A DNA stretch of 64,000 nucleotides from Posidonia oceanica (GCA_037176725.1 JAZBRS010000026.1:152531501-152595500); one strand, 5' to 3'. Counted from the stretch's first letter, positions 22,431 to 33,902 are shown. The notes: generated by a model from the letters alone, not told the origin. Program-made: numbers and translations.

Positions 22431-24375
22431 TTAACTCTGGCTCAGGGTCGGGATTGGCAATGGTTCTTGCTCTAGCTCGGGTGTTGGCTCTGACATTGGC
22501 TCTAGCTCAGGGTCGGGCATTGGCAATGATTCTTGCTCTAGCTCGGGTGCTGGCTCTGGCATTGGCTCTGGCTCAGTGTCGGGCGTTGGCAATGGTTCTT
22601 GCTCTAGCTTGGGTGCTGGCTCTGGCATTGGCTTTGGCTTAGTGTCGGGCATTGGCAATGGTTCTTGCTCTAGCTCGGGTGCTGGCTCTGGCATTGGCTC
22701 TGGCTCAGTGTCGAGCATTGGCAATGGTTCTTGCTCTAGCTCGGGTGCTGGCTCTGGCATTGGCTCTGGCTTAGGATCGGGCATTGGCAATGATTCTTGC
22801 TCTAGCTCGGGTGCTGGCTGTGGCATTGGCTCTGGCTTAGGATCGGGCATCGGCAATGATTCTTGCTCTAACTCGGGTGCTGGCTCTGGCATTGGCTCTG
22901 GCTCAGGATCGGGCATTGGCAATGACTTGTCTTTCTTGAAAATGCCTCACATATTTCGACTGCCTTGCAAGAGTGGTGTCTTGACTTCCTCCGTATATTT
23001 TATTGGCTTCCTTGAGCATGTTAGAGGTTGATGCCTCCATGTTGGTTGAGCTTGCTGTACTCTTAGCACCTGTGCAGTTACTGGCTCTTGGTGCAGCACT
23101 GGCTGTGGCACTTGGTGCAGTGCTGGCTGTGCTGGAGCTTGCCACAAACATGGAATGGGTTGTGGTTGCCTCCATTGTTGCATTTCATTGCCATAATAGT
23201 TGTTGCACATTCCTTGAATTTAATTAACCATGGTTTGATCGATGTCATCTTCAATATCATCTTCAATCGGTTGTGGCTCTTCAAATTCATGGATATTCTC
23301 CCAGACAGATGCTGCCACCTCATATAATGCTGAAATGGATGGACAGTAGGCATTGGCAAGTCCTTTCTTCATTGGTCTTGTGGTGTTTGCTATCAGCTTT
23401 TGGACCATTTGTCTTTCTGGGATTTCTAGGCCTGATCTTGCAGCCATATCTCTCCACCGAGTGGCATAAGTGAACCAGTCTTCACTAGGTTCCATCATTT
23501 CTTTTGCCAAGTCAAGGAAGGTTGGCTTAGGCTCTACCTTATACTGGTACTTGAGCAGGAAGTTTTCTTGAATTTGCTTGAAGCTGCTTAATTCTTCCTT
23601 GCTCAGTGACATGAACCACTCCATGGGCTCTCCTTCAAGGAAATAGAAGAACATGTGGATAAGGAGCCCTAAGTCATGGCAGTAAGGTGCGGCCTCCATT
23701 TGGAATCTCATAATGTGGCTTTGAGGATTCGTAGTTCCATCAAATCGGGGCATCTTAGGATATTTGAAGCTCGGAGGTAGCCGAAAGGGAGGGAACTTGC
23801 CCATATCATAGGAAGGTGGAGCTTGAGTGTGAACTCCTAATGCGCTGAGCATCTTCCTCATTTCTGCCAAGTCGGTGCTGCCTATCTGAGTTGCTTGAGC
23901 ATTTGAATTTATAGCCTGAGGGAACCGTTCTGGTTGACTGGAGAACAATGGGTTGACTCGTCCTTCATACTGGCCATGTGGCTGCTGCTGTGATTGCTCA
24001 AAGAACAAAGGATGGCCCCTTGTTTGGAATATTCCATTGGGATCGTTTCTCTGCCCCTAGTGTTCGGTATCCGGCGGTGCATTTCCGAGATGTCCCTGGT
24101 ATAGACCTTTAGGGATGTGATTTGCGACAGGCCTTCGTAGTCCTTCACCAGAGAGGTATTGACCATGATGGAGATCTTGTTGATTTGATATGCTTGTTGG
24201 GCCAGGTTGGTTGGTGTTGCTGTAAAGGAAGCGACACACGGCTTGATATTGGATCGAGTCGGGATCCATTTCTTCTCCAGTTGTTGGATGGAACATCTTC
24301 ATGATAGGTTCCTCCTTAGGCACTTTAGTCTGACCTCTTTATGAGTGTTCAGCTTCAAAAGTTTGGTTCAGCATC
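22431..24375 (-). pseudogene. gag: gag of element A with an acidic Pro/Glu repeat tail
   Basis: Particle protein. The start is at about 24375 by alignment with B (both begin with two Met codons). The core, 24008-23220, has FPPFRLPPSFKYPKMPRF, the LEGEPMEWF motif and YATRWRDMAARSG, and matches B closely. One frame continues through stops at about 24331, 24057, 23220 and 22947 into a tail of seven 22-residue repeats around [20 protein letters not shown] (22922-22431; 66-bp DNA period). The tail is strongly acidic and replaces the Pro/Gln-rich tail of B. No zinc knuckle was seen. The stops are single-base changes without frameshift. The Ser/Gly-rich plus-strand frame over the repeat is a shadow. 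Confidence 0.8.
22440..22925 (-). repeat. 66-bp tandem repeat, seven units, encoding the acidic gag tail
   Basis: The period is a multiple of three and the sense frame stays open through it. Units differ at several positions, including ESL/EPL alternation. Confidence 0.85.
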
Positions 24376-25919
24376 ATAGCAACTTTTGAAAATGAATTGG
24401 AATTCGATTCAAGGCGTAATACGCCTCAATATACAGCGTTCAATGTTGGATGCAACTATTCAGGCATACAACACTCTCAGCAGTATTCCTCTCTTCTTTT
24501 TGTCTTCCCTTTTCCTTCTCTTTTCCCTTTTCTTTTCTTTCTCTCTTCTTTTCTTTCTTTCCTCTTTTTTTTTCTTTTTTCTTTTTTCTTTCTTTCTTTT
24601 TTTTTTCTTTTCTTTTTCTTTTTTTTCCTTTTTTTTTAATATATAATGGAAGGGTTACAAGTGTTTACAAAAAAAGAAAATTACAAAATTTTGTGATTTA
24701 ATACAGGCTCCTAAAAAGTAAAGACTGAATATAAAACTGCTACTGTCCTGTTTATGGTTTTTTCTCTTTCAATGTTTTACCTTGCAATTAATCTACACAG
24801 AAAAGCTAAAAATAACTAGCCAATAAAAGAATGTGTTAGACGCGCTATTTCCTGCGTCTAACGTTAAACGCACAGATTTCAGCGTCTAAAACTCTGTTTT
24901 AGAAAACTTCATAGAAACACTTTCAGACAGCGATTTAAAATTTTGATTTATGTTTTCGCTTTGAGATTAGTGTCTTAAACCTGCGTAGCTCTCAAGGTAC
25001 CTTAAGGCATAGGTATGGCTTTTTTTTTCAGGGATTTCTATGGATCCTCACAAAATGGGTAAATATTTTTTTGGTACTACCGCCTACCTCAACTCCTGAG
25101 GATGTTAGGGGGAGCCCGGATACACTTAGGTCCCTACCCCGTAGAGGTAGAGCCCAGCGTACTCAGGATTAATCGGATCTCTCACGTATCAACAATAATA
25201 AAATAAACAAACCACCGAAGGAGGGAGAATGCAAATCTAGACTTGGGTTTCTAACTTACTTCCACACGGAGCAAGGGAGAGAAGAGTGCCCCTTGTGCAA
25301 GCAAGTGACAACACAAACACTGCTCTTAAGTCCTTTGCAACAGAGGTGCTCAGGATTCAAGTGGTTACTTTGTGTAATCCAAAAAAAGACACAATCAAAT
25401 TAGTTCCCTAAATAGGGCCATGCAAGTCATTCAGAAAAGAAATCGATTTTTATTTGTTTTTTGTAAAGCACCCAAAAGAAAATGAGATTCCGGTCCCTAC
25501 GGCAAAGCCGATCACTTCACACCTCAGTCTTTGGGTCAGTTATAAAAAGAAAGCTAAGAAAAAATTTAAAACAGAAATGTTTCTGTTCAGTGGTCGTTAG
25601 ACGTGGTGAATGGAGCATCTAACGTTAGACGTGTCAGGTCACGCGTATAACGTACTGACAGTTTTTTTTTTTACAGAAAAATAGTGGCTTTTACAAACCA
25701 CCTCTCGAGAATCCCAGAGAAAAGGGGAGGTGATTTTAGTTATTTGGATGTGAAAAAAAAAACAAGAAGGGTCATGGTGCCTCAAAACCCTACGAGGAAT
25801 TTTACCGCTACCTTAAAACTTATGAAAAAAAAACTAACAAAAAAAAAACTAGAAATGAAGATAACAAGGAAGAAGAAGAAGAAAGAAATTACTCACCTTG
25901 CACGGGGGCACTTCTAGCT
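24376..25919 (-). other. Leader of element A with purine tract and hairpins
   Basis: Sense-strand purine-rich tract at 24480-24660 just upstream of gag, and an inverted repeat GTTAGACGC/GCGTCTAAC near 24835-24865 followed by related half-sites. Another cluster lies near 25595-25655. The Phe/Ser-rich plus-strand frames over the tract are artefacts. No gene. Confidence 0.6.
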
Positions 25920-25937
25920 GTCCCATCGTGATCGCCA
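25920..25937 (-). other. Primer binding site of element A
   Basis: TGGCGATCACGATGGGAC on the minus strand, three bases from the 5' LTR. Nearly identical to the sites of B and G. Confidence 0.85.
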
Positions 25938-25940
25938 ATC

Positions 25941-27335
25941 TGTGGATATGGGGTTTTGGAGGAGAAGAGGCTTGTTTTGGTTCTATTTGCTCTTTCTCAG
26001 GGTCCCCTTTTTGTATCCAACTCCGTCACTCCACAGGTGATGGAATTGGTGTGATCGCCACTCTCGGTTCGCTTTCGCCGGCCCTCGAGACGCCTTGGGA
26101 GATGTGATATGAGTTGCGGGTTCAGCTACTTTGGGACAATGCCAGCGTTGCCCAAAGGTGCCCGTGCTTGGTGAGTTTCTTCTTCTTCTTCTTCCTTGTA
26201 AAACAGATTTAAAGATGCGGATTAACAAAGTGTAGTATACGATTCAAAGCAAATTAAAAAATGACATGAAATAAGAAAAGAGGAAAAGACTTACCCGAGG
26301 GGTTTTAGCCCTCCGGTTGCAACTATGTATGAATATGACTAGCTACAACAATATGTGAAAGGAAATATGATATGCAAACTATTAAAAAGAAAACCCCCTT
26401 TTGATATGGATGGTATGCAACAGAATACAATACGTCGTTGGCGTGGTTGAAGATGGAAGAGGACTCAAGCTCTCTCAAAACTCTTTCTCAACTCACTTGA
26501 TTTCCACAACTTTTCTCTCACAAATTTCCCTCTAAAATTGTGTTCCTCTCTCCAAAAACCCTTTCCTGACCCTGTGGGGCTACCCCTGCTTTTATAGAAG
26601 CAGAGGAGGAACAAATATGGACACAAAGGCCAAGTTAGCAAAATTTCCTGTTTCAGAAGTATTATACGCTGGAAATCCAGCATATAACGTTATACGCTGG
26701 AATCTCAGCGTATAACGACCTCCGAGGCATATCTGCCAGGATAAAGGAATATTCCTCGATTAAAACTTGATTAAGTGTCATTAAACTGGTGTTAATTGGA
26801 TTGACTGGTCAATAGAGTCTAAAGAAGGCAAAAACATGGATTTTGTATTTGGCCAAATAAGGAAAGTTGTGGAACACAATTCAGAGGTGTTATACGCTGG
26901 ATTCTCAGAGTCTAACGTTATACGCTGGATTTCCAAAGTCTAATGTTATACGCTGGATTTCTAGAGTCTAACGTTATACGCTGGATTTCCAGCGTATAAC
27001 ACACCCAGGTTGCAAACTTGCCAATTTTGGCCTCTCAATCATGGGGACATGTCTCAATCAAATAAAGAGGTAATTATGGCTCTATGGATAAGGAACATTG
27101 ACTAGTTCGACTTTGAATAATTGGTTTGGGTCCAAATGGAAAGTTGGGCTAACATGGAAGGAGATTGAACTGGATACGTTAAATGCAGGGATTCACGCTT
27201 ATAACGTCCCAAACTGGCAATTGAGCTTTTGGAGAGTACTTAAACTGAGCAAATTGCTTCTAATGATGAGTGGTGCATGATTTAGTGCAATGGTACCTAA
27301 AAATGCAAGGGGAGTGCCAAAATGGGGTATCTACA
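25941..27335 (-). repeat. 5' LTR of element A
   Basis: Same ends as the 3' LTR, with TATA box at 26589-26596 and both hairpin clusters. The final hairpin here is GTTATACGCTGG/CCAGCGTATAAC with loop ATTT, as perfect as in the other LTR. Confidence 0.95.
26589..26596 (-). promoter_or_regulatory. TATA box of the element A 5' LTR
   Basis: TATAAAAG on the minus strand at the same relative place as in the 3' LTR; the promoter expected to drive the genomic transcript of A. Confidence 0.7.
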
Positions 27336-27340
27336 GGGCC
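27336..27340. other. Right target-site duplication of element A (GGGCC)
   Basis: Same five bases as 17871-17875. Removing A and one copy restores the reading of the DUF7745-like gene through Gly-Ala-Leu-Val-Gln. Confidence 0.95.
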
Positions 27341-27972
27341 TTGGTTCAGGTAAAAGCTGCTGTCTTTGTCACTGTTCACTGTCTGCACTTTTCTGCTCAG
27401 CTGACTGTGCTTCTAAACAGGTTTGACTTGCCGCGCATATGGGGGTAGAAATTCTGCATCCCCAACGCTCTGCATTTAATGCATACTGCCGCAGCAGTCA
27501 CTCTCAAACTATCTCCTGTGCCCATGATGTGTACAATGTGCTGGAGGGCTTGACTGAAGATTCAGTGACTTGGCATATCATCCCTGCTGATGTGGAGCCT
27601 TTTGTTGCCTTCTTCAATGATAGCAGCATGCGACTGATTGTCCTCCCCGGGCTCACCGGAGGTGTGGAGTACCATCCGATCAGGGTGATGCGGCAATTTG
27701 GCTACTACCAGGATGCTTTTGAGCAGGACTCGATGCCAAACTTCTACCAACTGTATCTGCTCAGCTCCACTGCGATGACTACCGAGCTGGCTTGCATGAC
27801 GCACCGCTGTATCTACTAAAACAGGATTCCCATGATGAAGGGTTCCAGCTATACTGCGGAGTATGAGGCGCATATGGAAGAGACCTGGTCCATTTGTGAG
27901 ATTCCACTGGGTGCTCCCTCGTTCCCAGGTGCCGGGAGCTTGACGGGGGCGTGCTCCAGTTCTGATATCTGA

Positions 27973-29355
27973 AAGGTTGTATTTGCTTGTATCTGCTGTG
28001 TCTGTATTGGCTGAGCCTGTAACAACTGAGTCTGTATCAACTGAGTCTGTACCAGCTGAGTCTGTAATGGAATACATGCAGAAACTTGGCTTTATCATAC
28101 TTGCTTGCCTGTTCTGAGTGCATGCTGCTTGGCTTGTCTCAATGCATACAGAGGCAACTATTTGTCCGCAGAAACTGTAAAATCTGCACTCCACGTCGAT
28201 ATGACGTGCCTGTAACTGTCACTGATTCAGGTCACTGACTTTAATCGCTGAATGTCTAAGCCTGAATAATGCGCTGAACTGAGCCGGCATGTATGGCCGA
28301 TATCTAGGATCGCTAGCTTCTGGCGCTTGGATCATAAATCAGGGCTCTTACTAGCTTGCTGCCCTTTCAAGGCGGTGCAGGTGCAGATTTCTACTGTAGG
28401 AAAGGTACTAATGGGTGCTGAGTGGTCAGAAAGCAGTCGTTATGCTATCGTCAGCAGTACTGTCCCAGATCGAAGGGCCTTGTAGTGTTGAGGGGACATG
28501 AGAAATGCTTATTGTTTAGTGATGTATGCATGATTAATGCGATTTGAATTGCCCTTAGTATTGGGATGCTTTTGATGCCTGCTACAGAGGAAAGAGATGT
28601 CTTCGACTCACGAGACCCTACTTAGACTCCTAGACTGTAGGTGGCTCTTGGTCATGTGCGGTGTTGTGCCGGGAAGGTGTATGTTGGGGGAGTGATAGAA
28701 CAGGCTCCATGCCAAACTCGCTAGACCCTACACCTACTCTTTTGCAATGTGGTTTCTTTTGCTCCCTCATAGGTGTACAGGTTTGTTCTATCCCTGGGTT
28801 GGAGGTATAAGGACGCTTGGTATGGTGCTGGGGAGCTGCTGTAAGTTAGGGGTGGCTAGTCCCTATGAGTATTTGAGGGCTTCCAGGCGTTGGCTTCGAC
28901 TCCTCTCCAAGGTTAGTCGTAGGGATAGAGCTAGTGTGTTTGCCTCTCTCATGGGCTGGCTTCTGTCTACGCCTTCTATCTTCTATATTCTTGGTGCCCA
29001 TGTGCTAATGCTTTTCTTGGCTCACACTCTTGCTCACGCCCTAACATTTTATCTCCCTCTTGGAGGTGTAGGTTCTAGGAGGAGTTTGGACATTTCACTC
29101 TGCTCTTAATGGATGGTGGCTCCCTCACTATGCTAGGACATCTAAGTAGTGTCAACTGAGGAAGAACAAACTCTTTCCATAGCAGGCAAGCTATTTCGAT
29201 TTTCGTCATCGGGCGATGCTGATGATGCCATGCAAATGCTATTTACTTTATGCTCTATTCATGTGCTAAAGTGCAAAGTAAACATATATGTACGGTGCAG
29301 ATGCTGGGATGTAGGAAAAGGGATGCATGTATGGATGCAAGGATACGGGCCTTGG
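27973..29355 (-). other. Post-pol spacer of element F
   Basis: No gene. A short tandem run around ACTGAGTCTGTATCA lies at about 27990-28070. The part near 28690-29160 matches, in reverse complement, the spacer after pol in E (54540-55100), which ties this segment to the minus-strand pol of F. Confidence 0.6.
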
Positions 29356-30588
29356 TCACTGGTAGTACTTCTTCAGGTAGCAAGCATTGACTGGCTCTGA
29401 TAGCTCATTCTGATCCATGTCTTGTAAGACAGTTGCGTCTCCTGAGAAGACTCGTTGGATGATGAACGGGCTGCGCCAGTTGGGTCGGAATTTACCTCGG
29501 CTGTTAGGGAGGTGGATAGCTCACAAGACCAAGTCATCGGGCACGAAGCTTCTGGGCCTAACTCTCTTCTGATAGGACCTGGCCATCCGCTTCTGATAGC
29601 ATTGGGCGTGATGCATGGCCTGCAACCTGTGCTCATCAATCAGGTTTAGCTGTACACAGCGGTCTTCGACCCATTCTACCTCTTCCAACTCTACTTCTCG
29701 TAGGATCCGGAGCAAAGGGATCTGTACTTTGATAGGCAGGACAGCCTCCATGCCATATGCAAGTGAATAGGGAGTTGCCCCTGTTGAAGGCCAAACTGAG
29801 GTTCTGTATGCCCAAAGCACATACGGAAGCTGATCGTGCCAGTCCTTGTGAGTTTCCACCATCTTCTTCAAGATCTTTACCAGATTCTTGTTGGCTGACT
29901 CAACCGCTCCATTCATCTGTGGTTGGTATGGTGAGGATTTCTGGTGCTTGATCTTAAAACTCTGCAAATATTCCTTGATCCTCTTCGCGATGAAGTTTGT
30001 GCCGTTATCAGAGATTATGGCATGCGGGACCCTATATCAGGCAATGATGTTGTTCCTGATGAACCTCTCCGTTGCTGCAGCGGTGACCGTCTTGTATGAG
30101 GCTGCTTTCCCCCATTTGGTGAAGTAGTCGATCGCTACTAGGATATAGCGATGACTGTTGGAGGCTGTAGGGTGAATGGCTACGACGACGTCTATTCACT
30201 AGGTAGAGAAAGGCCATGGTGCTGACATGCTGTGTAACTGCTGCGGAGGCACATGTATAAAATTCCCATGGATCTGGTAGCTATGACATCTGCGCACGAA
30301 CTGGCAACAATTTGCCTCCATGGTTGACCAAAAGTAGACTTGCAGCATGATCTTCTTGGCAAGGAGTATTCCACTCATATGCAGGCCACATGCCCCTGCA
30401 TGGACCTGGAGCATCAGTGCATCTGCCTCCTTCTTGTGTACGCAGCATAGGAGCATCTGGTTGTAGGACCTTCTGTAGAGGTGCCCTGCTCCTAAGACAT
30501 ATTTGGATGCCAGGCGTGCCAAAGTCTTTCTATTTGCTGTAGATGTGCTGGGCGGGAGGTCGCCTGATTCTAGGAAGACCTTGATATC
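29356..30588 (-). pseudogene. pol: Integrase and C-terminal end of element F pol
   Basis: Reads as the E pol does from the end of RNase H to the last codon. The zinc-binding region (HAGACGLH and a Cys pair in which the second Cys is now Tyr, RRCHSYQ) lies at about 30430-30280; the catalytic region keeps its Asp, Asp and Glu by reverse reading at about 30128, 30010 and 29905. The protein ends CYLKKYYQ at 29356, as in E. Stops near 30199 and 29521 and loss of the zinc Cys show it is dead. In the GPF motif Gly appears as Ser. The upstream part of pol is cut off by the C LTR at 30589. Confidence 0.85.
30584..30588. other. Predicted left target-site duplication of element C (ATATC)
   Basis: Five bases of F pol directly before the LTR end. 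The partner should lie at the far end of C, outside the window. Confidence 0.5.
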
Positions 30589-31239
30589 TGTAGTAATCCT
30601 GAAATATCAAATCCATGCATGATGCCAAAGCTCGCGTGCACCGATCGACATTAAGCTTACTATATGCGGTGGAATCCGAGGAAGGAAACTTGACTTGGAA
30701 ACGCTGGCAAAAAGAGGAAAAAGAAATGATAAGACAAATCAGAGTCGCCACCATGTCTATTGAGTTGGGAGACAAGGAAAATCGAGGGTAATGCATGAAA
30801 AGACATGCAAGACTGGATGCAAAGAGGATGCAAAGAGATGCGATGCAACACAATGCGATGCTATGCTATGCTATGACTCGTGCCTAGGATGAAGGAATGG
30901 TCATTGCGAGGCAAGAGAAATGGCAACGACTCCTGTTACGCACGGGGAAGGTGTTAGGCACCCCCGATATGTCCGAGAATCGGTCTTTCTTAGGCTATCT
31001 CGCTCGCAAAAGTAGGGAAATGCTTGCCTAATGCCTAAATGCAATGAATGTCCGAATGCATGCTCTAATGCGTGCTTTAAGTGCTAAAATGCATGCAAGG
31101 AATTAAACGTGCAAGTTATGTGCTCAGTAACGCTGCTAGTGTTCCGAACCGAGCGAACCCTGGTTCGTGAGAACTCCTAGGCAGTAAGCATCATTGCCCT
31201 AATGCAAATGCAAGCGATAAAGCAAAACAGTGGTAAATA

Positions 31240-31690
31240 ATGCAATGCAAGCGACATGCAAGGGAAAACGAAAGTGGGTGCGGAAAACGGTGCAAAGCAG
31301 GAGAAAATGCAAGTGGGCATGCAAAACGGTGCAAAAGTGCAAGCGATATGCAAATAAAACAAGGCAGCACGCAAAATGAGGCGAAATGCAAAAAAAAGGT
31401 GGACACGCAAAACGATGCAAAAATGCAAGCGATATGCAAATAAAGCAAAGCGGCACGCAAAACGAGGTGAAATGCAAAAGAAAACAAGGCAGGCACGCAA
31501 AACGTTGCAAAAGCGGAAGAAAACGGATGCGGGCACGCAAAACGGTGCAAAAGAGAGGAAAACAAATGCATGTACGCAAAACGATGCAAATGAAGAAGAA
31601 AACAAATGCATGCATGCAAAACGATGCAAATACGGAAGAAAACAGATGCGGGTGCGCAAAATGATGCATGCAATGCAAATGGGGATGCAA
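31240..31690 (-). repeat. Minisatellite in the C LTR, related to that of E
   Basis: Degenerate units around GCAAAACGGTGC and GGAAAACAAATGC in plus reading, which is the reverse complement of the GCACCGTTTTGCG units of E. Units are longer and more variable than in E. Confidence 0.75.
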
Positions 31691-31759
31691 TGGATGCTAT
31701 GCAGTGCTTCAGATGGGCTTATCCTGAGAATCTGAGGCCTGATCTGAGATAACTTTGGT

Positions 31760-33250
31760 TTAAATGAAAGATCATTCAACCAGGAAGACCTGGATAGTTA
31801 GATCGCAAAGATCCAACGGTCCGATCAAAAGTTATTTAGATTGCAAGTCAGATGGCTCAAGGGCCAACAAAAGTGAGCTAGGCAAGGGTCTAAGTGCAAT
31901 TAGCTCCTAAATGCGTGCAATGCTGGGTGGCTTACATGTTAGAAGGCTAACAATGCCCAAATGAATGCATGGGAGCTATATGCAATGCCAAGGGGACGCT
32001 ATGCATGCAAGGATGCAAATGTAGGGACCTATGTGCAATTTTGGAAAACTATAGGGTCCTTTGTGCAAATTTAGAAAACTACAGGGTTTAAATGCAATGC
32101 AGGGCTAGAGATGCAAATGCATGTAGCATGGGGACCTATATGCAATGCAAGAAAGCATGCCAGATGCTGTGCAATGCAATGGCAAAGATTAAAGCCTGCA
32201 ACAGTTAAGATATGCAATGCAAATGACTGTTGTACATGCTTGCAATGCAACATGGCAGCTAAATGATGCTCAATGCAAAGATTAATGCATGCAGGGCTTA
32301 TATGCAAATGCAGGATGCAAATGCAAAGCCAATGAAGGTAAAACGTGGCATTTAATGGCTTCTAGATGCAGGCAGGGCTTATATGCAGTTAAAACCTAAT
32401 GCAGGGTTAAAATGCAATGCCAGATTAGTTTTAAAATGCAATTAAAAGACTTCTAGATGCAGGCAAGTCCTTAATGCAGTTAAATGAGGTGCAAAATTAG
32501 CATGCAATGCAATGCAGTTAAAAAGGGATGCAATTAAAGGACTTCTAGAGGCAGGAAGGACCTTAATGCAATTTTTAAAACATGCTGGGCTTTATTGCAA
32601 TGTAATAAGGTTAACACTTGCATTCAAATCACAGTTTATAGCAAAACAGGACCTAAGTGCAAATATTAAAACTCTGGGGACTTATTTACAATGCAATAAG
32701 GCAAGAAAATCTCATTTAAATCACATGTAAACATGTTACAGGACTTAAATGCAATTTTCAGAACATGCAGATGTTTTATGCAATGCAATAAAGTTAAAAA
32801 TGCATGTTAAATGAATGTTTAATTGATGCAGGACTAATATGTAATTAAATTAGAAGCTAGGGATGCAAATGCAATGCAACAAAATAAAATCTAAGATTAA
32901 ATGCATGCTATGATTTATTTCAGGACTTATATGCAAATATAATAAAGCAGTGGGCTTTAATGCAATGCAATAAGATTAAAATGTTGAATTAAATGCTTTT
33001 AATTGATGCAGGACCTAGATGCAAACATAAATAAACCTAGGGACCTAAATGCAATGCATGAAAATAACTTTAAGTTACAGAAGCTAAAAAGGACTGAAGT
33101 GCAAATAAAGAAACATGCAATACTTTATTTTAATGCAGAATAGTTTAAATGCTGAATTAAATGAAATGCAATTGATGCAAGGACTTAGATGCAAAGAAAA
33201 AGAAACCTAGGGGCCTAAATGCGATGCAACAATTAATAGAAAAATTAAAA
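31760..33250 (-). repeat. TGCA-rich stretch of the C LTR
   Basis: About 1.5 kb in which ATGCAA, ATGCAT and AATGCAATGC recur very densely. It corresponds to the TTGCATTTTTGACC-rich part of the E LTR (41600-42460). No gene. Confidence 0.6.
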
Positions 33251-33897
33251 GCTGGATTTAAGTTGCTACAGTGCTACAGTGTCCTTCGACACCTGCAGCA
33301 CTGCAGCGGAGGAGGAGGAAGCGCGGCGGTGATCCGGCGGGTGGCGGGCCAAGCTGATGGCCTAGGAGGCTGGAGCTGGTGTAGGGGAGCACGACGGTGG
33401 TCTCGGCAGCGCGGGAGGTCGCTCGGCGCAGTCTGCCGACGTAACTTGATTTGCAGAAACTTACCGGAGGTCGGGCGGTCACAGGAGGCTACAGAATGGC
33501 TGGGGCAGCATTGGATCGCCTTCCTGGTGATCCGGCGGTGCTCTGGGAGGCATCTGGAGGTGTGGAGTTGCTGCGAAGCACGGCAGCGGTGCAGACCGTC
33601 GCCGGAGAAGAAGCACTGTTGCATGGTGGTTCTGGTGTGCTGCGGTTGCTGTAGAGGTGCTGGGGAGCTGGAGGGAGTTGCTGTGGACGTGTCGGTGGCT
33701 CAAGCGACGCGGGGTGGTGGCTGGAGCTGCTGGACAACCTCTGCAAATTTTGCAGAGGTGTCCGACGAAGCTCAGCGGCGGAGGAAGCTGCTGCTGCGGG
33801 CGTGCGGAGGCTGCTGCTGGAGGCTTGGCGGAGCACGAGGAGCAATCCGGAGAGCTGCAGAGCCTGGAGCGCGACGGGAGGCTTCTGCTACGGTTTG

Positions 33898-33902
33898 CCG
33901 GC
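33898..33902. other. Predicted left target-site duplication of element B (CCGGC)
   Basis: Five bases directly before the TG of the B LTR; the partner should be outside the window. Confidence 0.5.

Larger units (their letters stand above)
17876..27335 (-). mobile_element. Element A, complete gag-only LTR retrotransposon (TR-GAG type), 9.46 kb
   Basis: It has two LTRs (17876-19269 and 25941-27335), a primer binding site, a gag gene, a polypurine tract and a 5-bp GGGCC duplication on both sides, so both ends are certain. No protease, reverse transcriptase, RNase H or integrase can be read in any frame, so it would depend on enzymes from another element. A hand comparison of the LTRs gives about 35 base differences and one 1-base indel in about 1395, nearly all transitions, or roughly 2.5 percent. 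This is the side branch of the nest and sits inside an antisense gene of element F. Confidence 0.92.
17103..27972 (+). pseudogene. DUF7745-like gene with two introns, split by element A, antisense in element F
   Basis: Read past element A this gene aligns end to end with the E copy at 55600-56802. Exon 1 ends with the start codon ATG (17103-17105). Intron 1 is 17106-17229 (GTGAGT...GGCAG). Exon 2 runs 17230-17875, resumes at 27341 and ends at 27349. Intron 2 is 27350-27420 (GTAAAA...AACAG). Exon 3 ends with TGA at 27970-27972. The N-terminus reads MGYPTMVTPVHCS against MGFPTLVTLTHCS in E, and the VEVSRYLL and GVEYHPIRVMRQFGYY segments match. TGA directly after intron 2 replaces the Trp codon of E; TAGs at about 17597 and 27817 and frame losses near 17450-17500 make it dead. 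The family occurs in plant genomes and transposons with no known reaction. The name DUF7745 is from memory of its FWxPxxxxFxFxxxELxPTxEE pattern. Confidence 0.8.
7081..30588 (-). mobile_element. Element F, giant Tat/Ogre-like retrotransposon on the minus strand, 3' half
   Basis: Reading on the minus strand the order is integrase end of pol (30588-29356), post-pol spacer, two extra genes lying antisense to F, hairpin array, polypurine tract (9657-9642) and 3' LTR (9641-7081). The spacer after pol is homologous to that after pol in element E, for example the block around 29110-29155 matches 54546-54590 in reverse. The sequence before the polypurine tract (9660-9715) also matches that of E at about 59070-59120. 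Removing element A, about 10.2 kb separates the pol end from the polypurine tract, against 4.8 kb in E. Linking the pol fragment to the LTR as one element is an inference from this shared order. The 5' part lies right of the window because C, B and E are nested in it. Confidence 0.65.
30589..33902 (-). mobile_element. Element C, LTR of an Ogre-like element on the minus strand, cut by element B
   Basis: On the minus strand the LTR ends GGATTACTACA, exactly as the E 5' LTR ends at 44201. About 340 bases inward is the block shared with E and F (30930-30962), then a primer-like motif GAGTCGCCA (30742-30750). The order GC-rich stretch (33260-33900), TGCA-rich stretch (31760-33250), minisatellite (31240-31690), conserved block, end is the same as in the E LTR. 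The LTR is interrupted by B at 33903, so its start is outside the window. Whether it is a solo LTR or part of a full element cannot be decided. The open frames at 33224-33907 and 31177-31779 are by-products of GC skew and repeats. Confidence 0.8.

Noticed and set aside
22328..23031. Ser/Gly-rich plus-strand frames
   Set aside because: Shadow of the acidic repeat that is in frame with the A gag on the minus strand.
24386..24701. Phe/Ser-rich frames on the plus strand
   Set aside because: Antisense reading of the purine tract upstream of the A gag.
27350..27420. The 71-base insertion in the F extra gene as a random insertion
   Set aside because: It has GT and AG ends, a pyrimidine-rich 3' part, sits at a codon boundary, and E is continuous exactly there, so an intron is the better reading.
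31177..31779. Minus-strand frames of 160-200 residues, His/Phe/Cys-rich
   Set aside because: Products of the C minisatellite in three frames.
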